Positions 7,614-15,585 of a DNA stretch of 57,399 bases are shown piece after piece. Each line of letters starts with the position of its first letter. Within the stretch, counting starts at the first letter, position 1. The translations under genes were made by a program, and so were the position numbers. The notes beneath the pieces are model-generated. The model searched no databases. It worked only from the letters and a program-made list of their open reading frames with translations, and had not been told where the DNA came from. Location of the stretch: contig NZ_AUJR01000036.1 in assembly GCF_000424325.1 (NCBI RefSeq), positions 1 through 57,399 of the forward strand, in the 5' to 3' direction. Source of the stretch: [Clostridium] clostridioforme AGR2157. GTDB lineage: Bacteria > Bacillota > Clostridia > Lachnospirales > Lachnospiraceae.

Positions 7614-8972
7614 ATGAGAGAAAACATTATCTTTTATTTTACAGATCAGCAGAGAGCGGATACCTGCGGCTGTTTCGGACAGCCTCTGGACATTACGCCG
7701 AATCTGGACAGCCTCGCAAAGGAAGGCGTAAAGTTTGATCACGCTTATTCTCCGCAGCCGGTCTGTGGACCCTGCCGTGCATTGTTTCAGACGGGAAAAT
7801 ATCCTACGGAGACTGGGTGCTTTCGGAATAATATTATGCTTCCAAAAGGTGTAAAAACACTTGCAGATTATATCGAGGAGGCTGGATACGAGACAGCCTA
7901 CATTGGAAAATGGCATTTGGCAAGTGATGGAGAACTTGAGAAAGCGCCGGTGATTGATCATACCATTACAGCCATTCCGAAAGAGCTGCGCGGCGGCTAT
8001 ACCGGATTCTGGAGAACGGCGGATGTTCTGGAATTTACTTCTCATGGTTATGACGGTTATGTCTTTGATGAAAATGATAACCGCATCGATTTTAAAGGCT
8101 ACCGGGCAGACTGCATTATGGATATGGCGCTGCAGTTTTTTGATCAGTATGACCGGAAGAAACCGTTCTTTATGACGATTTCCCAGATTGAACCGCATCA
8201 TCAGAATGATCACAAGCATTATGAAGGACCGCATGGATCCAAAGAAAAATACAAGAATTTTGTCCTTCCGGGAGATCTGGCAGCGTTAAAGGGAAATGCG
8301 GCAGAAGAGTATCCGGATTACCTGGGACAGTGTGCAAGCCTGGATGAGAATCTGGGGCGTCTGATTGAGAGACTGAAGGAAGAGCATCTGTATGAGAATA
8401 CCGTCATCATTTTTGCATCAGATCATGGTTCCCATTTTATGACAAGAAATACAGACAGTCATCTGCATGGCTACGACGATTACAAGCGTACCTGCCATGC
8501 GGCGGCGACTCATGTACCGCTTGTTATAGCGGGGGGTCCCTATCAGGGCGGAAAGGAAGTAGAGGAGCTGGTCAGCACGGAGAGTCTTCCAAAGACGATT
8601 CTGGCGATTGCCGGTGTCGATGTGGGGGACGCCATGATCGGGGAGAATCTTCTTGACGTTGTCTGCGGAAAGACAGATAATAGACCTGATGAGGTGTTCT
8701 CGCAGATTTCGGAGAGCCGTGTTGGAAGATGTATCCGAACCAGGTATTATCTGTATTCTGTCTATGCACCGGATAAGGATGGAGGTGCTTGTGCAGCATC
8801 GGATCTGTATGCGGATGATTTCCTCTATGATTTGAGGACGGATCCGTATGAGTTGAATAATCTGATCCATGATCCGGCATATGACAAGGTCCGGCTGGAG
8901 TTGCGGGAGAAACTGCTTGGATGGATCGAGAAGGCGGAACATAGCCGTCCGCGCATTGTAGATGGGGAATAA
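7614..8972 (+). CDS. Cys-type sulfatase (formylglycine-dependent)
   Basis: This 452-residue enzyme hydrolyses a sulfate ester. The active-site signature C-x-P-x-R is C51-G-P-C-R55, followed by ALFQTGKYP; Cys51 would be oxidised to formylglycine. Metal ligands are visible in YFTDQQR near residue 11 and FASDHGSHF (D270, H271). The substrate-side GKWHL lies near 99. No signal peptide is seen, so it acts in the cytoplasm, which fits with import by the TTT transporter upstream. ATG 7614 follows TAGGAGTTTAAACC. The gene for an anaerobic maturase is 1.2 kb downstream. The sulfated substrate is not identifiable; the family also includes choline-sulfatases and glycosidic sulfatases. Confidence 0.9.
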   Translation: MRENIIFYFTDQQRADTCGCFGQPLDITPNLDSLAKEGVKFDHAYSPQPVCGPCRALFQTGKYPTETGCFRNNIMLPKGVKTLADYIEEAGYETAYIGKWHLASDGELEKAPVIDHTITAIPKELRGGYTGFWRTADVLEFTSHGYDGYVFDENDNRIDFKGYRADCIMDMALQFFDQYDRKKPFFMTISQIEPHHQNDHKHYEGPHGSKEKYKNFVLPGDLAALKGNAAEEYPDYLGQCASLDENLGRLIERLKEEHLYENTVIIFASDHGSHFMTRNTDSHLHGYDDYKRTCHAAATHVPLVIAGGPYQGGKEVEELVSTESLPKTILAIAGVDVGDAMIGENLLDVVCGKTDNRPDEVFSQISESRVGRCIRTRYYLYSVYAPDKDGGACAASDLYADDFLYDLRTDPYELNNLIHDPAYDKVRLELREKLLGWIEKAEHSRPRIVDGE

Positions 8973-9043
8973 TGTTTGAAAATGGCAGAACTTCCATCTG
9001 TAGTGTGAAGAAAAATTGAAAAAGAACTGGCGGGAGGAGTGCA

Positions 9044-10162
9044 TTGAATACAGGGTTATCTACTAACAAAAAGAAGTCAGACATCATTTATAACCGGCTT
9101 CGCGCGTATATTGACGAAAATAAATTTTCGGCGAATCTGAGGCTCCCGTCTGAGAATGCACTCTGCCGTCAGTTTCAGGTCAGCCGGGATACAGTCAGGC
9201 TGGCCATGGCGAGACTGGTAGAGGAAAAAATTGTGATCCGGGTCAAAGGGAGCGGTTCCTATATTAATAAAGCGACTGCGCTATCCAGTCGAGTCGGTTT
9301 GCAAAACTCCTGTCTGAAGATCGGACTGATTCTGCAGGGCCAGGATTCCAACGCGAATTCCGGTCTGATTGACGGGATTCGGGAAGTACTGACCGATACG
9401 GATGCAGATCTGCAGACATTCTTTACGGACAATAAATTTTCCAGTGAGCGGAACTGTCTGGATGTGGTAGCGCATCAGGGCTTTGATGGGTTTATTGTGG
9501 ATGGTGTGAAGGCAAGTCTTTTAAATCCCAATCTGGACTGTTATCGGAACATTTATTCCAAAAAAATCCCGGTGATTTTTTATAACAACTATTACAAAGA
9601 GTTAAAGTACCCCCGTGTGATCAATAATGATTATAAATGTGCTCGGGAACTGATCGGACTGCTGACTCGAGCAGGGCATAAAAATATAGCCGGCATCTTT
9701 GTGTACGATAATTATCAGAGTATTGAAAAATTCAGAGGATATGTGAGTGCATTAAGAAGCGCCGGGATTGTATTTGAAGACGATTATGTGAAGTGGTGCA
9801 TTTCCAATGAAGCGCATTCGGACGGCTTTTATAAGGAGATTGGAAAATTTTTAAAGAGTCTGCAAAAATGTACTGCCGTGGTCTGCTGTAACTATATGAT
9901 CCTGCAGTCTGTACTGGCCAGTCTGAAGGAGATGAAAAAGAATGTTCCGGAGGATTATTCCCTTGTCTGCTTTGATTATTCCAATAAGGACTGGAAAGAA
10001 ACAGGCATTACCTGCTCGATCCATCCTGGTTATGAAATGGGAGTTTTGGTCGGAAGCCGGTTGATGCAGATGATCCGACAGAAGGATTATTCGGATAATG
10101 GATATTCGTATCTGATGAAGCCGCGCATTTATGAGGGAAGATCGATCAGGGTGATCAGATAA
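9044..10162 (+). CDS. GntR-type regulator with LacI-type effector domain
   Basis: The 372-residue protein has an N-terminal winged helix (residues 8-75: SDIIYNRLRAYID ... LRLPSENALCRQFQVSRDTVRLAMARL ... VKGSGSYI) and a C-terminal LacI/periplasmic-binding-protein fold, an AraR-like architecture. ARELIGLLTRAGHKNIAGI and EDYSLVCFDYSN are typical of LacI effector domains. The start is TTG 9044 with GGGAGGAG upstream; no in-frame ATG precedes the helix-turn-helix. It lies between the sulfatase and its maturase and most likely controls them and tctCBA in response to substrate or a breakdown product. The ligand is unknown. Confidence 0.85.
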   Translation: MNTGLSTNKKKSDIIYNRLRAYIDENKFSANLRLPSENALCRQFQVSRDTVRLAMARLVEEKIVIRVKGSGSYINKATALSSRVGLQNSCLKIGLILQGQDSNANSGLIDGIREVLTDTDADLQTFFTDNKFSSERNCLDVVAHQGFDGFIVDGVKASLLNPNLDCYRNIYSKKIPVIFYNNYYKELKYPRVINNDYKCARELIGLLTRAGHKNIAGIFVYDNYQSIEKFRGYVSALRSAGIVFEDDYVKWCISNEAHSDGFYKEIGKFLKSLQKCTAVVCCNYMILQSVLASLKEMKKNVPEDYSLVCFDYSNKDWKETGITCSIHPGYEMGVLVGSRLMQMIRQKDYSDNGYSYLMKPRIYEGRSIRVIR

Positions 10163-10176
10163 GAGGTGCAGATAAG

Positions 10177-11271
10177 ATGAAACAGCTTACCGTGATGCTG
10201 AAACCGGCATCGTCACTTTGTAATCTCCGCTGCAGCTATTGCTTTTATGATGATATCAGCAGTTTGCGGGAGGTGTCCTCCTTTGGGATTATGACGGAGT
10301 CGGTTGCCAGAACAGTGCTCGATCACATTCTGACTGAACTGGAAGCCGGAGACCGGCTGACATTGTCCTTTCAGGGCGGAGAGCCAACGCTTGCAGGGCT
10401 TGATTTTTACCGGAATCTGACTGAGTATATAAAGCAAAAGAAAACAGAGGTGCAGATTTTTTACACGATTCAGACCAACGGCCTTCTTTTGAATGAGGAG
10501 TGGTGTGAATTTCTGACAGAGAATCATGTTCTGATTGGAATTTCCTGTGATATTCTTTCGCAAGCACATGATCATGCGCGGACGGACGAAAAAAAGAATG
10601 GAACATACCGGCGTGTGGTGGAAACGATCAGGCGGCTTACGCGGTATCGTGTGGAATACAATGTACTATGCACATTAACCCGGCAGATAGCCAGACATCC
10701 GAAACAGGTCTGGAATGAAATTAAAAAGCTTGGAATTGAATACGTTCAGTTTACGCCATGCTTGCGTGATCTTACGTGTTCCAAAACGGAAGCGTTTGCG
10801 CTGACGCCAGAGCGGTTTGCATCATTTTATCAGGAACTGTTTGACTTATGGTATAAGGAACTCTGTGACGGACAGTACCGGAGCGTGAAGCTGTTTGATG
10901 ATCTGGTCCAGCTGCTTTCCAGAGGGCTTGTAACAGCTTGCGGAATCGGCGGATACTGCCAGCCGCAGATTGTTGTGGAGGCAGACGGAACCGTGTATCC
11001 CTGTGATTTTTACTGCCTGGATCCTTTTGCAGTAGGTAATTTGACGCGGGACTCTTTGCGTACAGTCTACGAACGTTCAGCTGTATCGGCATGCAAAAAG
11101 AGGGAGAAGCTCCCCGTACTTTGCGGCGATTGCCGATACCGGAAGCTCTGCGGAGGAGGCTGCAGGCGGATGCAGGAGGAAGTGTGCTGCAGTTTTGAAG
11201 ATACATATTGCGGGTATCGGGATTTTCTGAATCATATATGGGAGAGACTTGTAAAGATCAGTAGTAGATGA
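10177..11271 (+). CDS. Anaerobic sulfatase-maturating enzyme (radical SAM, SPASM)
   Basis: This 364-residue enzyme would convert the sulfatase active-site Cys to formylglycine without oxygen. C15-x3-C19-x2-C22 (CNLRCSYC) binds the radical-SAM cluster and LSFQGGEPTLAG follows near residue 67. The C-terminal half has the SPASM cysteines for two auxiliary clusters: CGIGGYCQPQ, YPCDFYC, then LCGDCRYRKLCGGGC. Maturases act on sulfatases, and the Cys-type sulfatase two genes upstream is the obvious partner. ATG 10177 is 14 bases after the regulator stop, preceded by AAGAGGTG. The pair forms an operon. Confidence 0.93.
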   Translation: MKQLTVMLKPASSLCNLRCSYCFYDDISSLREVSSFGIMTESVARTVLDHILTELEAGDRLTLSFQGGEPTLAGLDFYRNLTEYIKQKKTEVQIFYTIQTNGLLLNEEWCEFLTENHVLIGISCDILSQAHDHARTDEKKNGTYRRVVETIRRLTRYRVEYNVLCTLTRQIARHPKQVWNEIKKLGIEYVQFTPCLRDLTCSKTEAFALTPERFASFYQELFDLWYKELCDGQYRSVKLFDDLVQLLSRGLVTACGIGGYCQPQIVVEADGTVYPCDFYCLDPFAVGNLTRDSLRTVYERSAVSACKKREKLPVLCGDCRYRKLCGGGCRRMQEEVCCSFEDTYCGYRDFLNHIWERLVKISSR

Positions 11272-11608
11272 ACGGCTGGATCTTTCTTTGCATGAAAACT
11301 TTTTCAAGAGATGTTTGCCAATGCCATTGAGGAATCCTATCAGGAGTCTCTTACAAGAAAGCAGGCACGCGCCTCTAAAGGCAATCAGAAGGCTTATGCT
11401 GGAATCAAATGGTCTCATTACCATAGCTTTTAGAAGGGGTTATATCAAAGATGGATTGGGGAAACCCAGAAACGATATGGGACAACAGGAATACCATATC
11501 AATGAATACTTTAAATCAAGGGAATGGACGCAAATCATCCAAAAATAGGTTTAAGCTGTCCGGATATTATATCATCGGGAAACCGCAGTGACAAAGGAGG
11601 TTCGGAAC
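11272..11608 (+). other. Decayed coding stretch, unidentified
   Basis: Between the maturase and the next gene one frame reads coherently (LFQEMFANAIEESYQES, then LTRKQARASKGNQKAYAG), then meets stops near 11433 and further on. The composition is protein-like and basic, resembling the end of a recombinase or transposase, but no family could be named. It marks the right edge of the accessory region, where GC and codon use change towards the richer chromosomal block. Confidence 0.35.
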
Positions 11609-11953
11609 ATGAGGAAAGTAAAGATAACTGTTTTAAAAACCACCCTGGACAAAGAACTGGCCCGGGAATACGGGGCAGAGGGCCTGACTGCCTGTCCCAT
11701 GATGAAGGAAGGGCAGGTATTTTATGCGGATTATGCAAAGCCTGAAGGGCTTTGTGATGAGGCATGGAAAGCCATTTATCAGTACGTATTTGCCCTGGCC
11801 CATGGTGCGGGAAATGAACTGTTTTATTACGGAGACTGGATTAGAAAGCCGGGAGTCGCCATATGCAGCTGCAATGACGGACTGCGGCCTGTCATATTCA
11901 AACTGGAGTCCACCGGCCAGGAGTCTGCCATGGATTACGAGCCGGTCCGGTAA
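11609..11953 (+). CDS. TIGR04076-family protein
   Basis: A 114-residue cytoplasmic protein starting MRKVKITVLKTTLDKEL. Features shared with TIGR04076 proteins are the opening K-V-K-I-T-V-L, the C-P-M-M-K-E-G-Q-V-F block near residue 29 and the Y-A-K-P-E-G-L-C-D-x-A-W block, with further Cys in AICSCNDG. The conserved cysteines suggest metal or redox use, but no function is established. ATG 11609 lies eight bases after AAGGAGG; the in-frame ATG at 11588 has no ribosome site. The gene stands alone. Confidence 0.7.
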   Translation: MRKVKITVLKTTLDKELAREYGAEGLTACPMMKEGQVFYADYAKPEGLCDEAWKAIYQYVFALAHGAGNELFYYGDWIRKPGVAICSCNDGLRPVIFKLESTGQESAMDYEPVR

Positions 11954-12060
11954 AATGAATCGACCGGTTTGACGGGTATGAATGGACCGTATTATGAGAA
12001 TACAGAACCTGTATTTACAGTGTATAATGTCATTATAATCTGCATAAATGGCGAAATAGC

Positions 12061-12120
12061 AATGCCCGTCAGCCATACTGCATTCTAAGATTATGCAGCA
12101 TGGCCGGACGGGCATTAGCT
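12061..12120. repeat. Long near-perfect hairpin
   Basis: AATGCCCGTC (12061-12070) pairs with GACGGGCATT; inside it GCCAT pairs with ATGGC and CTGCAT with ATGCAG, with a bulged base or two between blocks and TCTAAGATT as the loop. That is about 21 base pairs. No T-run follows, so it is not a standard terminator. The surrounding 11954-12291 holds no gene. It also carries two imperfect copies of CGGCTATTTC-AAGT (about 12178 and 12211) and three CCGTCA units spaced 11 bases apart (12267-12294). It may be a small mobile repeat or a stable RNA element. Confidence 0.6.
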
Positions 12121-12291
12121 TACGCAAATCAGCGTATAATTACAGACAGTTTATAAATTCCAAAATGGACGATAACGGGCTATTTCGAAGTTCTGTTACG
12201 GGTGATATCGGCTATTTCAAAGTCCCATTCCAGTCAGTATTTAATGGCGTTAAAATTTTGGTTTCGCCGTCATTCTGCCGTCATACCTCCG

Positions 12292-12786
12292 TCACCCTTC
12301 CGGATCCTTAAAAATAGAAAATCCCGGCGGAAAATAAGTAAACAGCAGAAAACAAATCAATAAAAGAAACACGGTCATGGATGTCATATGACTGTATTTT
12401 TCCAAAAGACAGCTCCCTGACAGTCCGCGGTATATGAGAAAGGCAGCAATTACACAAATGTAAAATAGTGTTATATCCACAGCCAAAATGCTACGTCCCA
12501 GCACGCTTGTATAGGAGTAAAACAGCACTGGCATCAGGAGCGTTCCCATAAGCAGTCCTGCGTGAAATGCAGATAAGCGGCAGGCGTCGGTCACGCCCTT
12601 TAAGCTCCATAGACCAAACAGGAGCATGGGGAAAAACAGCAGTTTCATATGTTCCCAGACAGACTCATTGACAGGGGCAATAAGGCCGATGAGAGGATTG
12701 CGGCCGGACCAGCGGTAGGTGAAATGGAGAAGGGTCCCCAGTACGGATACGAACAGAATCCCGGCTATTGTTTGTGAAATATTCAT
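12292..12786 (-). CDS. DUF6512-family integral membrane protein
   Basis: A 164-residue protein with about five predicted membrane helices. The early block WSGRNPLIGLIAPVNESVWEH is typical of DUF6512 proteins of Firmicutes, whose function is unknown. ATG 12786 is five bases after GGAGG; the GTG two codons upstream overlaps the ribosome site. It is transcribed leftwards and alone, with no clear partner. Confidence 0.7.
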   Translation of the reverse strand: MNISQTIAGILFVSVLGTLLHFTYRWSGRNPLIGLIAPVNESVWEHMKLLFFPMLLFGLWSLKGVTDACRLSAFHAGLLMGTLLMPVLFYSYTSVLGRSILAVDITLFYICVIAAFLIYRGLSGSCLLEKYSHMTSMTVFLLLICFLLFTYFPPGFSIFKDPEG

Positions 12787-12924
12787 ATGCACCTCCTGTT
12801 ACACTATATGAAACCGGGACATATGGTAGAACATTGGACTGGAAAGGGCTTTCGTTTTCTTTTTGACAAATATTATAAAACAATGTACACTGAAAATATA
12901 GCTAAAAGTCAGGAATATGCCCAT

Positions 12925-13246
12925 GGAGGATGATATGCTGAGGGATAATATGGAGGATGGATTCAGCCCGGGTTCCATGCTGCATTTGTGGACAGCTCAG
13001 ACATACGCAGTCCTTATTGTCCGGTACCTTTGTGCTTGCCATGTTCTCATCCAAGGGAGACCTGAATCCGAAGAACGGAAGAAAGGTTCTGTGGGGCGTT
13101 GTACAGTCTCTTCTGGCTGTGGGACTTCTGATTGCGGGTGGATTGAAACCGCTTCAGACAATTTCCTTGCGGCGGCATTCCCCTTTATATTTATTATGCT
13201 GTTTGCGGGGGCTGCCCTTGTTAAGGCTATGATGAAAGAGAAATAG
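12925..13246 (+). pseudogene. BCCT-family (betaine/choline/carnitine) transporter, C-terminal remnant
   Basis: Two overlapping frames contain consecutive pieces of the last membrane helices of a BCCT transporter: SGTFVLAMFSSKGDLNP, GRKVLWGVVQSLLAVGLLI and GGLKPLQTIS in one, then AAFPFIFIMLFAGAALVKAM in the next. At least two frameshifts separate them and about 400 N-terminal residues are missing. The gene is dead. Its loss is of some interest because choline-linked envelope genes lie at 40.8-45.8 kb. Confidence 0.65.
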
Positions 13247-13399
13247 TTGTGTGTTAAGAAATATTCGCGGGCGCAGAGCCAGCAGAGTAAGATTGGGTGT
13301 CCTGGAAGCTGCCTTTTATATGGAGGGCGGGCTTTCAGGACATGTTTGCTTTGTTGGATGGGGGAGAATGCGGAAATAAAAGATTGCAGAAGGAAGGAA

Positions 13400-13428
13400 T
13401 TGACATTTTGGTTAGCCAATGCTAATCT
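13400..13428 (+). promoter_or_regulatory. Promoter with DtxR/IdeR-like iron box
   Basis: TTGACA (13400-13405), 17 bases and TAATCT (13423-13428) form a promoter. The 19-mer at 13407-13425, TTTGGTTAGCCAATGCTAA, matches 15 of 19 positions of the DtxR/IdeR consensus TTAGGTTAGCCTAACCTAA and covers the spacer and the start of the -10. A further palindrome TTAGCTAA lies at about 13447. Repression of the HMA-domain gene by an iron- or manganese-sensing DtxR-family protein is inferred. Confidence 0.55.
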
Positions 13429-13473
13429 TATCACATAAACCACACATTAGCTAAGCAAAAGGGAGATGATATT

Positions 13474-13950
13474 ATGTCAACAGCCATTATATGTGCAGTT
13501 CTGATTGTCATTGCAATAATTGGGCTCAAGAGCTACGCCAAAAAACTAACCTCCGGGTGCTGCGGGGCCTCGTCCCAGGCATCGGTGAAAAAAATCAAAG
13601 TCAGTGATAAGGATAAGTCCCATTATCCCTATTCACGGATTCTCAAGGTGGACGGCATGTCCTGCGGTAATTGTGCCGGCCATGTGGAAAATGCCCTCAA
13701 CAGCCTGGAAGGGGTGTGGGCCCAGGTGGACCTGGAAAAAGGCGAGGCTCTGGTGCGGATGAAACAGAAGTACGGAAACAATGAGCTTAAACAGGCTGTT
13801 AAGGACGCAGGATATGTGGTCTATAAAATAGAAGAAATCATACTGACAGGGAGGGGAAGCATCTATGGCTTTGGAGGATCTGAAAACATCAGAAGACCGG
13901 AAAAAAGCATTGCGTCGAGAGACAAAAGAGGCGGTTGCAGCGCTGGATGA
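13474..13950 (+). CDS. Membrane-anchored heavy-metal-associated (HMA) domain protein
   Basis: Residues 1-20 form a membrane helix (TAIICAVLIVIAIIGLKSY). KKLTSGCCGA follows, a Cys-rich stretch like FeoB-associated membrane proteins. An HMA fold runs from about residue 50 to 123 with metal site GMSCGNCAGHVE. Similar proteins accompany ferrous-iron uptake genes in clostridia and probably handle iron or copper at the membrane. ATG 13474 follows AAAGGGAGATG. The HMA fold ends near 13845, but the frame runs on to 13950 and overlaps the folate gene by 86 bases, encoding a basic tail of about 30 residues that looks like read-through of an ancestral stop. Regulation by the iron-type box upstream is likely. 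Confidence 0.75.
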   Translation: MSTAIICAVLIVIAIIGLKSYAKKLTSGCCGASSQASVKKIKVSDKDKSHYPYSRILKVDGMSCGNCAGHVENALNSLEGVWAQVDLEKGEALVRMKQKYGNNELKQAVKDAGYVVYKIEEIILTGRGSIYGFGGSENIRRPEKSIASRDKRGGCSAG

Positions 13951-14458
13951 AGGGTACACAAAGGAGGCGGACCTTCAGATATTCCGGCATGTGACCGGGC
14001 TGACGGAATATGAGCAGGCGGAGACTCTGTTCTGCTTTGTGGGAACCAGCGGTGAGATTAATACAGCGCCCATACTGGAGGAGGCTTTAAGGCAGGGAAA
14101 ACGGGTGGGTGTTCCCAAGTGCACTGCCAGAGGGATCATGGAGGTACGTGAAATCAGGAGCCTTCGGGATTTGGAGGCAGGAAAATACGGTATATTGGAA
14201 CCGGGAGCACATGCTCCGGTCATACAGCCGGAGGAAATCAATCTGGCCATTGTGCCATGCATGTCATGCAGTTACGACGGCAGGCGGCTGGGGTACGGCG
14301 GCGGGTACTATGACCGCTATCTGGGCGGGACCCGGGCCGTGAAGGCAGTCATATGCAGGGAACGAATCATGCGCGCGGACATACCTATGGAGCCCCACGA
14401 CCAGATGATGGATATAGTGATATCGGAAAATGGAGTCAGGCGGTTGGGGAGTCAGTGA
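13865..14458 (+). CDS. 5-formyltetrahydrofolate cyclo-ligase
   Basis: This 197-residue cytoplasmic enzyme (MTHFS family) converts 5-formyl-THF to 5,10-methenyl-THF with ATP. The signature near residue 140, GRRLGYGGGYYDRYL, is the family's substrate-binding loop. The ATP-binding basic start KKALRRETKEAV and FCFVGTSGEINT are also present. Length is normal. ATG 13865 has GGGAGGGGAAGC upstream. It overlaps the end of the preceding gene and is probably transcribed with it. Confidence 0.92.
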   Translation: MALEDLKTSEDRKKALRRETKEAVAALDEGYTKEADLQIFRHVTGLTEYEQAETLFCFVGTSGEINTAPILEEALRQGKRVGVPKCTARGIMEVREIRSLRDLEAGKYGILEPGAHAPVIQPEEINLAIVPCMSCSYDGRRLGYGGGYYDRYLGGTRAVKAVICRERIMRADIPMEPHDQMMDIVISENGVRRLGSQ

Positions 14459-14539
14459 AATGGCGGTCATCCGTATGGGAATACCTGCTGGAAGTAAAAT
14501 AGTCTTGAAAAAATTCACTAAACTGATTAAACTGATACC

Positions 14540-15514
14540 ATGAGAATATTATATGAAAAAACGCTGGACGGGATCTGCCTCCAGCGTTGTTATGGTTTGG
14601 ACAAAAGTCTGGAGATTCCGGGGACGGCTGACGGCATGCCGGTGACAGAGCTGGCCGCCTACCTTTTTTCAGATACAGTCCGCAGGCGGGAACCGCCGCC
14701 CGGTGAGTACCAGGGAGAGCCGGAGCTTTGCGGCAGCCGGGTGGAGGAAATCAGCCTGCCGGATACAATCAGGAAGGTGGGGGCCTATGGCTTTTACAAC
14801 TGCTACGGCCTGAAGAGGCTTTCATGCAACAGTGCCGTGGAGGACTGGGGAGCCGGGGTATTTACCGGCTGTACAGGCCTGGAATGCCTGGATATCCGTA
14901 TTGCCAAGGGCAGGAAGTCCTGCTTTAAGGACATCCTGTCGGAGCTTCACCAGACCCTGTCCGTAAATTACAGGTCCGGTTCGGGTACGCTTCTGGCAAA
15001 GCTTATATTTCCGGAATTTTTTGAGGAGTCCGTGGAAAACACACCGGCCCGCATCATCATGAGGGAGATGCATGGCTGCGGTCATATGTACCGGTACTGT
15101 TTTGACGGAGGGGATTTCCGTTTCGATGAATACGACAGGCTGTTTCCCCATGTAAAGGTCCAGGAAAAGCCGGAGCTGGCGGTGCGCCTGGCCCTGTACC
15201 GCCTGTACTGGCCCTATGGTTTAAGGGAAAATGCAGAGGATGAGTACTGGGATTATGTAAGGATTCATGCCGGGGAAGGCACAAAGGGACTGATTGAACG
15301 TGGAGAGCGGGATATCCTGGGCTTCATGGCCCGGTCAGCCCGGCTGGGAGACGCTGAGATTAAGAAGATGATAGATGCCGCCGCCAGGTCCGGTGATGCC
15401 CAGTCCTCCGCCCTGTTGCTGGATGTGAAGCACAGCCGCCGTAAGGCGGCAGGCAGGACCGGATGGGGCGGGGTGGAGCCGCGCGGCGGACGGGAACGGA
15501 CATTTGAATTATAA
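14540..15514 (+). CDS. BspA-type leucine-rich-repeat protein, cytoplasmic
   Basis: The 324-residue protein has one to two LRR_5 (BspA-like) repeats near residues 70-125: VEEISLPDTIRKVGAYGFYNC then LKRLSCNS, and VFTGCTGLECLDI. No signal peptide or anchor is seen. The C-terminal half (about 170-300) is helical and ends in a basic Arg/Gly-rich tail. The family is common in Lachnospiraceae without known role. A ribosome site is weak (GATACC before ATG 14540), so translation may be low or coupled. Confidence 0.6.
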   Translation: MRILYEKTLDGICLQRCYGLDKSLEIPGTADGMPVTELAAYLFSDTVRRREPPPGEYQGEPELCGSRVEEISLPDTIRKVGAYGFYNCYGLKRLSCNSAVEDWGAGVFTGCTGLECLDIRIAKGRKSCFKDILSELHQTLSVNYRSGSGTLLAKLIFPEFFEESVENTPARIIMREMHGCGHMYRYCFDGGDFRFDEYDRLFPHVKVQEKPELAVRLALYRLYWPYGLRENAEDEYWDYVRIHAGEGTKGLIERGERDILGFMARSARLGDAEIKKMIDAAARSGDAQSSALLLDVKHSRRKAAGRTGWGGVEPRGGRERTFEL

Positions 15515-15585
15515 ATGCCGCAACCGTCATAACTTAAGTCAGTAAAGCATCAGTTTATAAAATAAAATATACCAGGAGGATAATA

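Noticed and set aside
14822-15284. Minus-strand frames inside the LRR and M18 genes
   Set aside because: They are shadows of high-GC genes with no ribosome sites and no recognisable domains.
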